Source of the DNA: VRUE01 sp963824705
GTDB lineage: Bacteria; Actinomycetota; Thermoleophilia; Solirubrobacterales; 70-9
Direction: 5' to 3'
Assembly: GCA_963824705.1 (NCBI GenBank)
Contig: CAWGQE010000003.1
Coordinates: forward strand, 992,001-1,056,000
Length of the DNA stretch: 64,000 nt
The position numbers were made by a program, and so were the translations under genes. The notes beneath the pieces were generated by a model, which made no database searches, was not told the DNA's origin, and saw only the letters and a list, made by a program, of their open reading frames with translations. Positions 34,174 to 42,627 of the stretch are shown here, piece by piece (position 1 is the stretch's first letter; every line of letters starts with the position of its first letter).

Positions 34174-34785
34174 TCAGCCGGCCAACTCGACCTCGTCCCA
34201 GGTCGCGCCGCCGTGCTCGATCTCAAGCTCGGCATCCGTCACGACCGCGCCGACGATCAGGTCCGACGTGGTGCAGTTGGCGCCGGCGCCGTTGTCATCG
34301 TGGCCGCTCGGACCGCCGCCGGAGTTCGCGTTGCCGGGGCCGGAGTTGTCCCCGTCGCCGTTGTCGTCGCCGGGCTCTTCGCCGTGACCGCCGTTGTCGT
34401 CGCCCGCCTCTTCGCCGTGGCCACCGCGATCGTCACCCGGCTCTTCCTCGCCGTGACGGAGGTCGGTGCGAGAGGCGGTGATATCGGGCGAGTGCTCGTC
34501 CTCGCACCTGATCCGGGTCCGGTCGGTGACCAGGCCGCTGACGGTTTCTTCATTGAGCAGCGTGATCGCCAACCTGCCGGTTGCGGTGTCGAAGGACTGG
34601 ATCGTCCCGCTCGGCTGGCCGTGGTGATGACGGCCATGGTGGCCGTGGCGCTTGTCGGAGCGGTGGTGCCCGTCCTTGGCCACGGCGATGCCGGCGAGTG
34701 CTCCGACCGCCGCGAGCAGTCCCATCGCGACTGCCAACGTCAGCGCGGCGGCGGCGCGGTATCGGTTTCTACGGGGGCGGTTCAT
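34174..34785 (-). CDS. secreted protein with His-rich and Gly/His/Glu/Asp repeat segments
   Basis: 203 residues from the ATG at 34785, fixed by a strong AAGGAGG (34790-34796) 4 bases upstream. Signal peptide or anchor ~11-36 ending in AVAKDGHH. A His/Arg/Lys patch (HHRSDKRHGHHGRHHHG, ~40-56) precedes a small domain like DUF5666 (GTIQSFDTATGRLAITLLNE), then repeats of the type HGEEPGDDNGG and a terminal domain with one Cys. The same repeat (HGEAEPGDDRGG) occurs in the sigma factor encoded just upstream on this strand. Metal or polyanion binding outside the cell is a guess. Confidence 0.65.
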   Translation of the reverse strand: MNRPRRNRYRAAAALTLAVAMGLLAAVGALAGIAVAKDGHHRSDKRHGHHGRHHHGQPSGTIQSFDTATGRLAITLLNEETVSGLVTDRTRIRCEDEHSPDITASRTDLRHGEEEPGDDRGGHGEEAGDDNGGHGEEPGDDNGDGDNSGPGNANSGGGPSGHDDNGAGANCTTSDLIVGAVVTDAELEIEHGGATWDEVELAG

Positions 34786-34789
34786 GGTT

Positions 34790-34796
34790 CCTCCTT
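34790..34796 (-). promoter_or_regulatory. strong Shine-Dalgarno AAGGAGG
   Basis: Reads AAGGAGG on the minus strand, 4 bases before the ATG at 34785. It decides the start of the secreted protein, excluding an in-frame ATG seven codons upstream. Confidence 0.75.
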
Positions 34797-34846
34797 GAGT
34801 TGACAAGTGACTCCTTCACCTGCTCAACCCGAGCCAAGGACGAAGA

Positions 34847-36310
34847 TCACGAAGGAGCTTCGGTCAAGCCACTGCTGTCGCCGCTCGACCCGGAGCCGGA
34901 ACCGCTTCCCGAGCCGGAGCCAGAGCTATCGGAGTCCGAGCCCGAGCCGGAGCCGCCGGAGTCGTCGTCGAGGGTCGGTTCTCCGCTTGGTTCCGGTCCG
35001 CCACCGCTCGTGCCGTCGGTCGCCCCGGAATCGCCGCCGCCGGCTCCTGACGATCCCGAGCCGGACCCCGACCCGCCACCGGACCCGGAACCGCCGTGGC
35101 CCGAACCACCGCCGTGGCCGGAACCGGAATCGCCGCTGTGGCTCGAGCCCGACCCGGAGCCGGACCCATCACCGTGGCCGGATCCGCCCGAGGAGCCGGA
35201 ACGATCGTCACCGCCGGGGACCGAGCTTCCGCCATGCCTTCCGGACGATCCATCCCGCCCTCCGTGGTCGCCGCCGAGCTCCCCCTCGCCGCTGCCGCCG
35301 TGATCTCGGTGGTCGTCGACCAACTCGTGCTCTCCGCCGTGGTCGTCGCCAGGCTCGGCCTCGCCGTGACCGCCACGGTCATCCCCCGGCTCCGCCTCTC
35401 CGGAGCCCCGGCCATGACGATCTCCTCCGGCTCCCTCGACTCCCCCATGACCAGAGCTCGTGTCTTGCGAAGAAGCGGGCGCGAACGTTTGGCTCGTGTC
35501 GCTTTGGGAAACCCGCGCCGGTGCCGCCTTGGCGTCGTTGTTGGGCGGATTGTCCTTGAGCGCGACGCCCGCGCCGACGGCGCCCGCCACGAGGACGGTC
35601 GCCGCCGTGGCCTTGAGCGCGATCCCCGCGCCGGCCGCTCCGCCGAGGCCCGTGGCGCTCATTCCGGCGGCACCGGCCGTTTCGGCCACGCCGGAGCCGC
35701 CGCCGCCGAGCATCGCCTGCAGGACCGGCAGGGGGATGAGCATTCCCGCGCCGTCTCTCAGCGCTTGGCGCGCCCGGTAGATCGCCTGCCGGGCGCCGCC
35801 GCCGGTCAGGCCCAGCGCCGCAGCGATCTCCTCATGACCCAGTCCCTCCAGCTCTCGCATGACGATTGCCGCGCGCTGCGGCTCGGGCAGCGCCTGCAGT
35901 CGCTTCATCAGGTCGGCGAGTTCCTCGCGGCGCTCCAGCTCCTCCGCCGGGTTGCCGCCGCCGACGATCGCCTCGGCCAAAATCTCGGGCAAGGGCGGGC
36001 TATCGCGCAGATCGTTTAGCGCCGTGTTGCGCACGATCCGGAACAACCACGGCCGCAGCTCGATCTCGGCATCGTCGCGACGCAGCGCCAACAGCGCCTT
36101 CGAGAATGCGTCCTGGGTGACGTCCTCGGACCGTCCGCCGACGATCGAAGCCGCGTAGCGGGACAGCGGCTTGCCGTAGCGACGGACTATCTCCTCGAAA
36201 GCGGTCTCGTATCCCTCGCGGACGAGCGTGACCAGTCGCCGGTCCGGCTGCGTGCGCAGGGCTGGACCAAGGAAGAGGCGGGAGGCGAATCCCTCTGCTG
36301 GCGGTGGCAT
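34847..36310 (-). CDS. ECF sigma factor fused to a transmembrane helix and long extracytoplasmic Gly/Ser/His/Asp-rich tail
   Basis: 487 residues from the ATG at 36310 (AAGGAG 12 bases upstream). Sigma region 2 at ~32-105 ('YETAFEEIVRRYGKPLSRYA', 'SEDVTQDAFSKAL', 'RPWLFRIVRNTALNDLRD'), region 4 at ~130-185 ('LPEPQRAAIVMRELEGLGHEE', 'ARQAIYRARQAL'). A helix at ~233-250 would place residues ~255-487 outside: a low-complexity tail with HGEAEPGDD repeats, then Ser/Gly and Asp/Gly runs. The tethered tail may act as built-in sensor or anti-sigma. 61 bases upstream of the repeat-sharing secreted protein, same strand. Confidence 0.8.
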   Translation of the reverse strand: MPPPAEGFASRLFLGPALRTQPDRRLVTLVREGYETAFEEIVRRYGKPLSRYAASIVGGRSEDVTQDAFSKALLALRRDDAEIELRPWLFRIVRNTALNDLRDSPPLPEILAEAIVGGGNPAEELERREELADLMKRLQALPEPQRAAIVMRELEGLGHEEIAAALGLTGGGARQAIYRARQALRDGAGMLIPLPVLQAMLGGGGSGVAETAGAAGMSATGLGGAAGAGIALKATAATVLVAGAVGAGVALKDNPPNNDAKAAPARVSQSDTSQTFAPASSQDTSSGHGGVEGAGGDRHGRGSGEAEPGDDRGGHGEAEPGDDHGGEHELVDDHRDHGGSGEGELGGDHGGRDGSSGRHGGSSVPGGDDRSGSSGGSGHGDGSGSGSGSSHSGDSGSGHGGGSGHGGSGSGGGSGSGSGSSGAGGGDSGATDGTSGGGPEPSGEPTLDDDSGGSGSGSDSDSSGSGSGSGSGSGSSGDSSGLTEAPS

Positions 36311-36429
36311 CTGCGGCGTGATCTCCTTTGGGTTACTGATATGACAGCACGGCGGTTCAACCGCCACGGACCTCTGTCCTATGCAACCCGCGCGCTCACC
36401 GAAAATCACGCTTTCCTGTGATCGGCCCC

Positions 36430-36867
36430 ATGGATAAGAGCCTGGCGGTCCTTCTCACCGCCCTCGCCGGCGGTCTGATCGCGCTGCAGGCGCCTATCAA
36501 CGCCGGGCTCGGCCGGGGGACCGGCAGCCTGCCCGCGGCGCTTGTCTCCTTCGGCGTCGGCACGATCGCCCTCGCCGCGATTGTCGTCCTCAGCGGCAAG
36601 GCCGGCGGCTTGGGCTCGACCTTCGACGTCAGCTGGTACTACCTGCTCGGCGGCCTGCTCGGCGCCGTGTACGTCACCAACGCGCTGATCGCGGTCTCCG
36701 TCGTCGGCGCCGGAGGGGTGGCGGCGGCGACGATCGCCGGTCAGCTGACCGCCTCCGTGGCGATCGACCGGCTAGGCCTGTTCGGCCTCGACCAGGTCCC
36801 GCTCAGCCCCGAGCGGATTGCCGGCATCGTCCTGTTGATGGCGGGCACCGTTCTCGTCGTTCGCTGA
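36430..36867 (+). CDS. DMT-superfamily membrane protein, YdcZ/DUF606 type
   Basis: 145 residues from the ATG at 36430 (GTG at 36418 would add four). Five hydrophobic helices; 'ALAGGLIALQAPINAGLGRG' and 'GGLLGAVYVTNALIAV' are the recognisable DUF606 signatures. These small transporters act as dimers; substrate unknown. It is divergent from the sigma factor gene. Its last ~96 bases overlap the 3' end of the FAD gene on the opposite strand, an unusually long convergent overlap. Confidence 0.8.
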   Translation: MDKSLAVLLTALAGGLIALQAPINAGLGRGTGSLPAALVSFGVGTIALAAIVVLSGKAGGLGSTFDVSWYYLLGGLLGAVYVTNALIAVSVVGAGGVAAATIAGQLTASVAIDRLGLFGLDQVPLSPERIAGIVLLMAGTVLVVR

Positions 36868-37965
36868 AGGCGGCGGCGCGATCCGCAGGTAGTGCTCGAA
36901 GGACCAGTCGACGAAGCGCTTGTAGCCCAGCAGCCGGATCATCGGGGCCAGCAGGCGCGGCGGGATGCGCGGCACGAGCCGCTGCACACGCAGCATCCAG
37001 CGGAACTTCCACTCGTGGGAGTCGTGGAACTCCGTGTAGCGGGACGCCGCGCGGTCGCGGTTCTGGCTCCCCTCGTGGACATCGCGCAGCTCGCGCCCGA
37101 GCGCGACGCCGAAGTAGAGGGCCGTCCTGATCCCCTCGGCGGTCAGCGGCAGGCAGTGCCCGGCGGAGTCGCCGACGAAGAAGACGCCGCCCTCGGTGGC
37201 GCGGCGCAGCTTGTGCGGGATCCAGTTCCCCTGGTAGCGGACGCGCTCGCTGCCGAGGTCTTCGGCCAACAGCTCGGTCGTCTCGCGGACGTGAAAACGG
37301 GGGTCGAAGGAGCCGACGCCGATCCGCAGCTCATCGTGGGCCGGGAAGGACCAACCGTAGCCCGCCGGGACATAGCGGCGATCGATCCACACCTCAAGAT
37401 CCTTGCTCTTGCCGCCCGGATGCACCTCCAGCCCGCGCGAGAGCGGCGCGTCGGGGGGTTGGAAGCCGTCGCCGGAGGCGAGCATGCGCCGCCAGCCGAG
37501 CGCGTCGACGACGAGTGGCGCCGAGAGCACGCCGCGGTCGGTGTCGACCGAGATCGCGCCGTCGCCGTTGGCCGCGGCAGCGCGGCCGTTCACCTTCGCC
37601 GTCTCGAAGCGGGCGTCGCACTGGTCCCAGAGTAGCTCGCAGAGGGTGCGGTAGTCGAAGGTCGAGAAGGTCCAGGGAAGCTCGTAGCGCTCGCTGCCGT
37701 GGGGGGTGTGGATCAGCAGCGAGCTGAAGCGCTGCCGCTCGGCGCCCATCAGGCCGGTTGCCCGCAGCCACTCGGTCGGGATGCCACAGGCCGAGGTCTG
37801 CCGCTCGCCGATCTCGTAGCGATCGACCACCAGCACGTCTGCGCCGGAGCCGGCCAGCTCGCGGGCGACCGCCAGGCCGGCGAAGCTGGCACCGCAGATC
37901 AGCACGTCGTGGCTGCCGGAGAGGGGACCGCGTTCGTCCCCGCGTTTCGTGGCGCGGATCGGCAC
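36772..37965 (-). CDS. FAD-dependent oxidoreductase, geranylgeranyl-reductase family
   Basis: 397 residues from GTG 37965, which has TACGCT 7 bases upstream on the minus strand; the frame is open beyond this but overlaps rpsA. FAD motifs: 'DVLICGASFAGLAVAREL' (GxGxxG variant GASFAG), 'VVDALGWRR' and the second 'GGVFFVGDSAGHCLPLTAEGI' (key GDSAGH). Family members reduce prenyl chains of quinones, chlorophylls or archaeal-type lipids; in actinobacteria menaquinone side-chain reduction is one possibility. The last ~30 residues are charged, unrelated to the family, and antisense to the end of the YdcZ-like gene. Confidence 0.8.
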   Translation of the reverse strand: MPIRATKRGDERGPLSGSHDVLICGASFAGLAVARELAGSGADVLVVDRYEIGERQTSACGIPTEWLRATGLMGAERQRFSSLLIHTPHGSERYELPWTFSTFDYRTLCELLWDQCDARFETAKVNGRAAAANGDGAISVDTDRGVLSAPLVVDALGWRRMLASGDGFQPPDAPLSRGLEVHPGGKSKDLEVWIDRRYVPAGYGWSFPAHDELRIGVGSFDPRFHVRETTELLAEDLGSERVRYQGNWIPHKLRRATEGGVFFVGDSAGHCLPLTAEGIRTALYFGVALGRELRDVHEGSQNRDRAASRYTEFHDSHEWKFRWMLRVQRLVPRIPPRLLAPMIRLLGYKRFVDWSFEHYLRIAPPPSANDENGARHQQDDAGNPLGAERDLVEAEQA

Positions 37966-37972
37966 GACGTGG

Positions 37973-37978
37973 AGCGTA
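37973..37978 (-). promoter_or_regulatory. candidate -10 TACGCT for the FAD oxidoreductase
   Basis: On the minus strand TACGCT ends 7 bases before the GTG at 37965, within the 37-base divergent gap to rpsA. Leaderless-like. Confidence 0.35.
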
Positions 37979-38002
37979 CTTACTTTGCAATGATGCCCCG
38001 CT

Positions 38003-39457
38003 GTGTCCTCTGTGTCCTTGACCGATACGACCTTGACTCCTGACGCTCCGACCGGCTCCCCGGTCGAGGGCTCCAACGGCCTACTGGTCGAAATCGACGG
38101 CAAGATCGTGCCGAACTACGCGGCGACGATGGTCTCCTTCGACGAGGGCGACGTCGTCAAGGGCAAGGTCGTGCGGATCGACAAAGACGAGGTCCTCGTC
38201 GACATCGGCTACAAGTCGGAGGGAGTCATCCCCTCGACCGAGCTCTCGATCCGCAAGTCGGTCGACCCGGCCGACGAGGTCGAGCTGGGCGAGGAGATCG
38301 ACGCGCTCGTCCTCACCAAAGAGGACGCCGAGGGCCGCCTCGTCCTCTCCAAGAAGCGAGCCCGCTTCGAGAAGGCGTGGCGCCGCATCGAGGCTGCCGC
38401 CGAGTCGGGCGAACCGGTCGAAGGCAGCGTCATCGAGGTCGTCAAGGGCGGCCTGATCCTCGACCTCGGGGTGCGTGGCTTCCTGCCCGCCTCGCTGGTC
38501 GACATCCGCCGCGTCCACAACCTCGACGAGTTCCTCGGCCAGACGCTCGAGTGCAAAGTGATCGAGCTCAACCGCAGCCGCAACAACGTGGTGCTCTCGC
38601 GGCGCGCCGTGCTCGAGGAAGAGCGCAAGGAGGTCCGCGAGCAGATCCTCGGCAGGCTCGAGCCCGGCCAGGTGGTCGAGGGCAAGATCTCCAACATCGT
38701 CGACTTCGGCGCCTTCGTCGACCTCGACGGGATCGACGGCCTGATCCACATCTCCGAGCTTTCCTGGAGCCACGTCAACCATCCCTCCGAGGTCGTCTCG
38801 ATCGGCGACACGGTGCGGATCAAAGTGCTCGACATCGATCGCGACCGCCAGCGCATCTCGCTCGGCCTCAAGCAGACTCAGGAGGACCCGTGGCAGCGGG
38901 TGATCAGCACCCACCGTCCTGGCGACGTGCTGGAGGGCACGGTGACCAAGGTCGTCGCCTTCGGCGCCTTCGTCGAGATCCTGCCCGGCGTCGAGGGCCT
39001 GGTCCACATCTCCGAGCTCGCCGACCACCACGTCGAGAGCCCGAGCGAGGTGGTCGAGCCGAACTCCACACTGAACGTGAAGATCCTCGAGATCGACGAG
39101 GAGCGGCGGCGGCTCTCGTTGAGCATCAAGCGGGTCGAGGGGCAGAACATGCCGATGGGCGACCTTGGCGAGCAGATTGAAGCGGCAGAGGGCTCTGAGT
39201 CGGTTGACGAGGAGCCTCAGGCCGCGGGTCCTGTCGCGGAGGAGGACTCCTCGTCCTCGCAGGCTACGGACGACGAGCCCACCTCCACGCCACCCACGGC
39301 AGAGGAGCTTGAGGAGGTCCCCGCGGAGCCCGTTGCCGAGGTTGAGGAGCCTGCCGCCGAGGCCGCGCCTGAGCAGCCCGAGGTTGAGGCTCCCGAGGCC
39401 GAGGAGGCTGTTGCTCCCGAGGCCGCTGACGAGCCCGAGGCGTCCTCCGAGTCCTGA
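38003..39457 (+). CDS. rpsA: 30S ribosomal protein S1
   Basis: 484 residues with four S1/OB RNA-binding domains starting near residues 42, 135, 220 and 305 (e.g. 'EGKISNIVDFGAFVDL', 'EGTVTKVVAFGAFVEI'), the actinobacterial four-domain form. The C-terminal ~95 residues are Glu/Ala/Pro-rich and probably disordered. S1 binds mRNA leaders and promotes initiation, though leaderless mRNAs do not need it. GTG 38003 is the likely start; the N-terminal ~40 residues before the first OB fold are Thr/Pro/Ser-rich. coaE follows after 8 bases. Confidence 0.95.
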   Translation: MSSVSLTDTTLTPDAPTGSPVEGSNGLLVEIDGKIVPNYAATMVSFDEGDVVKGKVVRIDKDEVLVDIGYKSEGVIPSTELSIRKSVDPADEVELGEEIDALVLTKEDAEGRLVLSKKRARFEKAWRRIEAAAESGEPVEGSVIEVVKGGLILDLGVRGFLPASLVDIRRVHNLDEFLGQTLECKVIELNRSRNNVVLSRRAVLEEERKEVREQILGRLEPGQVVEGKISNIVDFGAFVDLDGIDGLIHISELSWSHVNHPSEVVSIGDTVRIKVLDIDRDRQRISLGLKQTQEDPWQRVISTHRPGDVLEGTVTKVVAFGAFVEILPGVEGLVHISELADHHVESPSEVVEPNSTLNVKILEIDEERRRLSLSIKRVEGQNMPMGDLGEQIEAAEGSESVDEEPQAAGPVAEEDSSSSQATDDEPTSTPPTAEELEEVPAEPVAEVEEPAAEAAPEQPEVEAPEAEEAVAPEAADEPEASSES

Positions 39458-39465
39458 GTTTCGCC

Positions 39466-40050
39466 TTGGCCCGGCCGCTCACGATCGGGCTCACTGGGGG
39501 AATTGCCGCTGGAAAGTCCGAGGCACTTGCCGCGTTTGGGCGGCTGGGGGCGGAGACGATCTCCAGCGATGCGGTGGTTCACGAGCTGCTCGAGACCGAG
39601 CCGCTGCTGCCGCGGCTGGTCGAGCGCTGGGGACGCAAGGTCGCGCCCGCGGGAAAGGTCGATCGCGACCGGATCGGCTCGATCGTCTTCGCCGACACCG
39701 ACGAGCTGAAGTGGCTCGAGGCGCAGATCCATCCTCTGGTGGGAGAACGGATCGGCGCCTGGCTGACATCGCTCCTGGACGAGGCCGATGTCGCCGTGGT
39801 CGAGGTGCCGCTGCTCTTCGAGGCGGGCATGGAGGAGGCCTTCGACACGACGGTTGCCGTGATCGCCTCAGACGACGTCCGCGGCGAGCGCGCCCGGGCG
39901 CGCGGTCATGCCCTGGTCGACGAGCGCGAGGCGCGCCAGCTGACCCAGGCGGAAAAGGCATCCCGCGCCGCGCATGTCATCCAGAACGACGGCAGCGTCG
40001 ATGATCTCGAGCGGAAGCTGTCCGCCCTTGTCGAGAAGCTGCGTGTATGA
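39466..40050 (+). CDS. coaE: dephospho-CoA kinase
   Basis: 194 residues, TTG start. P-loop 'IGLTGGIAAGKSEALAAF' (key GGIAAGKS), 'ISSDAVVHELL' (catalytic Asp), 'VVEVPLLFEAGME' and the lid 'ARARGHALVDEREARQLTQ'. Last step of CoA synthesis. The rpsA-coaE pairing is common in actinobacteria. The stop overlaps the next gene by 4 bases. Confidence 0.94.
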   Translation: MARPLTIGLTGGIAAGKSEALAAFGRLGAETISSDAVVHELLETEPLLPRLVERWGRKVAPAGKVDRDRIGSIVFADTDELKWLEAQIHPLVGERIGAWLTSLLDEADVAVVEVPLLFEAGMEEAFDTTVAVIASDDVRGERARARGHALVDEREARQLTQAEKASRAAHVIQNDGSVDDLERKLSALVEKLRV

Positions 40051-40625
40051 GGAAGAGGGCGAGGCGGCGGCGCCTCTTCGTCGGAGGCGCTGCGGTCGTG
40101 GCCGGTGTCGCCGCGGGTTTGGCGCTGGGGCTTTTCGGCAAGTTCGGCGACGTGATTCAGGAGTTGACCTTGCCGTTGCGCCACGAGGACATCATCCGCC
40201 AGCAGGCCAAGGAAAAGAACGTCGATGCGGCCCTGATCGCCGCTGTGATCTACGCCGAGTCGAAGTTCGACGACCGCACATCGAGCGCCGGGGCGCGTGG
40301 GCTGATGCAGATCACGCCGCAGGCAGCCAAGGACATCGAGCGCCACAGCGGCGGCACCACCTTCCATTTCGGCGATCTCGGCGATCCGGAAATCAACATC
40401 CGCTACGGCACCTACCTGCTGCGCGAACTCCTCGACCGCTATGAAGGGGACGTGGTTGCCGCCCTTGCCGCATACAACGCCGGCCCGGCCAATGTCGACA
40501 GCTGGGGAGGCAGCGATCTGAGCGTGGCCGAAATTCCCTTCCCCGAAACCCGAGCCTATGTCGAAGACGTGCTCGACAAGCAGCGCGCCTATCGCGAAAA
40601 GTACGCCAAGGAGCTGGGGTATTGA
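40047..40625 (+). CDS. SLT-type lytic transglycosylase, membrane-anchored
   Basis: 192 residues. A basic N-terminus (MRKRARRRR) and a hydrophobic helix (~10-30) anchor the protein; the SLT domain has the catalytic Glu71 in 'IYAESKFDD', 'SAGARGLMQITPQAA' and 'LAAYNAGPANVD'. It cleaves the glycan strands of peptidoglycan to 1,6-anhydro products. Overlaps coaE by 4 bases and the MFS gene by 4, so part of one unit. Confidence 0.9.
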   Translation: MRKRARRRRLFVGGAAVVAGVAAGLALGLFGKFGDVIQELTLPLRHEDIIRQQAKEKNVDAALIAAVIYAESKFDDRTSSAGARGLMQITPQAAKDIERHSGGTTFHFGDLGDPEINIRYGTYLLRELLDRYEGDVVAALAAYNAGPANVDSWGGSDLSVAEIPFPETRAYVEDVLDKQRAYREKYAKELGY

Positions 40626-41989
40626 GCCCGCCACGCCCTCGTCTGACCGCCCTCACGGTCGCCGTAGCGCTCGTCCTCGCCGACTCTTCGATCGTCGTCC
40701 TGGCGCTGCCGCAGATCTACCGCGACCTCGACACCAGCGTCGCCGGCGTGACTTGGGTGCTCATCTCTTTCAACCTGGTGATGGCCCTGGCCGCGGTTCC
40801 CGCCGCGCACGTCGCGCGGCGCATCGGCCCTGGTCGGGCGGCTGCCATCGGCCTGGCTGTCTTCGCTGGCGCTGGACTCGCCTGCGGACTCTCGACCGAG
40901 CTGAGCACGCTGATCGCGGCCCGCTGCGTGCAGGCGCTGGGCGGTGCGCTGGCGGTCACCGCGGTCTTGGAGCTGTTGCCGGCCACGGTCGGCTCCGAGC
41001 GCCGCGCGGTCGCCATCTGGGCGACCGCCGGCGCCGCCGGCGCCGCGCTCGGTCCGGCGGTCGGAGGCCTGCTTACCGAGCTCGTCTCCTGGCAGTCGAT
41101 CTTCCTCCTCCAGGCGCCGATCGCGATTGCCGCCGGCGTGCCCGTCCTTGCCGTTGCCCGGCACGAGGCGGCAACTGGGATCGTCTCCACCGAGCTGCGC
41201 CGCACCGGCCGCCCGCACCTGCTCGCCAACCTCGCCCTGGCGATGGTCTCGGCGGCGATCGCCGCCGCGCTGTTCCTGCTCGTCCTCTTGCTGATCGAAG
41301 GCTGGCGCCTGAGCCCGATAGGGGCGGCGATCGTTGTCTCCGCGATGCCACTGGCGGCTCTGCTCGGCGCTCGCTTGGGACCCGCGGTGGGAAGCGAGCG
41401 TGCCCGTGCCGCCGCGGGGGCGATCCTCGTCGCCGGCGGCCTCGGCGGTCTCGCCCTGCTGCCACACGCGGAGGTGGTGTTGACGGTGCCGCCGCAGATC
41501 CTGGTCGGCGTCGGCCTCGCCCTGGTCCTCTCGGCGCTGACCGAGACGGCGCTGGCCGGCCGGGCGCCGCAGGCGATTCACGGCGGCTGGACGATCTCCG
41601 CGCGGCACGCCGGCGTCGCGATCGGCCTGATCGTGTTGACGCCGCTCTTCACCGCCGATCTCGCTCAGCAGCGCCATGACGCGCTCGACGCCAGCACCGC
41701 GGTCGTGCTCGACTCGCGGGTCGAACCGCTGCTCAAGCTGCAGCTCGCGCAGCGGATCGAGGAGCGGCTCGAAGGCGAGCGGGGGAAGGTGCCGACGCTC
41801 GGCCCCGCCTTCGAACCGCTGCCCGAAGATCCCGCCACCCGCGCCGACGTGATCCTCCTGCGCGAAGAACTGCAGGACCAGCTCGACCGCGCCGCCACCC
41901 ACGCCTTCAGCCCCTCGTTTGGCCTCGGCGCCCTGATCGGTCTGCTGGCCCTGATCCCGATCGGCCTGGCACGGAGAGTGGATCTGTGA
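40622..41989 (+). CDS. MFS transporter (DHA2-like)
   Basis: 455 residues, TTG start overlapping the previous stop. About 13 hydrophobic helices; early 'ALVLADSSIVVLALPQIYRDL' and 'VTWVLISFNLVMALAAVPAAH' resemble the DHA2 drug-efflux group (motif D1-type LADSSIVVLALP), and 'RRIGPGRAAAIGL' is a motif-A variant. An insert (~res 345-430) between the last helices is hydrophilic. Probably drug or metabolite export; substrate unknown. The stop overlaps the next gene by 4 bases. Confidence 0.85.
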   Translation: MSPPRPRLTALTVAVALVLADSSIVVLALPQIYRDLDTSVAGVTWVLISFNLVMALAAVPAAHVARRIGPGRAAAIGLAVFAGAGLACGLSTELSTLIAARCVQALGGALAVTAVLELLPATVGSERRAVAIWATAGAAGAALGPAVGGLLTELVSWQSIFLLQAPIAIAAGVPVLAVARHEAATGIVSTELRRTGRPHLLANLALAMVSAAIAAALFLLVLLLIEGWRLSPIGAAIVVSAMPLAALLGARLGPAVGSERARAAAGAILVAGGLGGLALLPHAEVVLTVPPQILVGVGLALVLSALTETALAGRAPQAIHGGWTISARHAGVAIGLIVLTPLFTADLAQQRHDALDASTAVVLDSRVEPLLKLQLAQRIEERLEGERGKVPTLGPAFEPLPEDPATRADVILLREELQDQLDRAATHAFSPSFGLGALIGLLALIPIGLARRVDL

Positions 41990-42510
41990 GCGGGGAGGGA
42001 AAAGGGCGGTTCCTGATGGTCGCGGCGATCGCCGCCTCGCTGGCGCTAGTCGTCGCCTACTTAGCTGCCGGCGGGTCTTCCTATGAGCCGGCGAAGACTC
42101 AGGATCCGTGCAAGCCGCGGCCCTGGACCGAACCCGAAGGCCTGCAGGGGATAGCTCAGCAGTTCTCGCTCTCGGCGCTCGACGGGGCCGCCTGCAAGCT
42201 GGGAGTGAGCCGTGAGACGCTGGCCCGTGCTCTCGCGACGCCGGCGTCGCGAGAACGCTTCGCGAAGCGCTACGGGATCGGCGACGCGCAGCTTGCGGCG
42301 GCCATTCGCGCCGGCCTGCTGCGCGCGATCAGCGATGCCGAACGAGCCGGAGCCCTCAACCCGCTCCTGGCCGCGCCGCTGCGGGCGACCGTGCGCCAGA
42401 TCCCGGTCGACCAGGCGATCGAACTGATCAAGGACGCCCGCTCCCTTTTGAACAACCTAGAAAGCTTCCTCGGCCCGGCGGGTGGGCTAATAGAACAGTT
42501 CCTCCCATAA
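41986..42510 (+). CDS. exported or membrane-anchored protein of unknown function
   Basis: 174 residues, GTG start overlapping the MFS stop. One N-terminal hydrophobic helix (~10-28) followed by 'CKPRPWTEPEGLQGIAQQFSLSALDGAACKLG', of which the pair of cysteines and the 'SALDGAACKLGVSRE' block recall small actinobacterial proteins of unknown function. The rest is helical, Ala/Arg-rich. The context suggests it belongs with the MFS transporter. The stop (TAA 42508-42510) is immediately followed by the palindrome 42511-42622. Confidence 0.6.
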   Translation: MSGEGKGRFLMVAAIAASLALVVAYLAAGGSSYEPAKTQDPCKPRPWTEPEGLQGIAQQFSLSALDGAACKLGVSRETLARALATPASRERFAKRYGIGDAQLAAAIRAGLLRAISDAERAGALNPLLAAPLRATVRQIPVDQAIELIKDARSLLNNLESFLGPAGGLIEQFLP

Positions 42511-42622
42511 GGGCCCATCCGGTAGGGGTGGAACGTCTTGTACTTTTTCGCCGAGGGCATCGGGCGTCAGTTCAATCACGCTCCACCGAAAAAGTTAAGT
42601 GGAACCCCTACCGGATGGGCCC
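42511..42622. repeat. family-2 palindromic element, 112 bp, between convergent genes
   Basis: Perfect 19-base arms GGGCCCATCCGGTAGGGGT (42511-42529) and its complement (42604-42622). On the reverse strand the core reads AACTTTTTCGGTGGAGCGT … GCGAAAAAGTACAAGACG, almost the same as in 9190-9299, while the arms are unrelated. It starts right after the TAA of one gene and ends 5 bases before the end of the convergent HTH gene. Confidence 0.88.
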
Positions 42623-42627
42623 GACCT

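Noticed and set aside
34860..35460. Tandem DNA repeats at 34.9-35.5 kb as a possible CRISPR or satellite
   Set aside because: They are imperfect GC-rich codon repeats encoding the Ser/Gly/Asp/His-rich tail of the sigma factor; there are no regular spacers.
37966..38103. N-terminal extension of the FAD oxidoreductase to 38103
   Set aside because: It would overlap the start of rpsA and adds ~46 residues without family similarity before the FAD motif.
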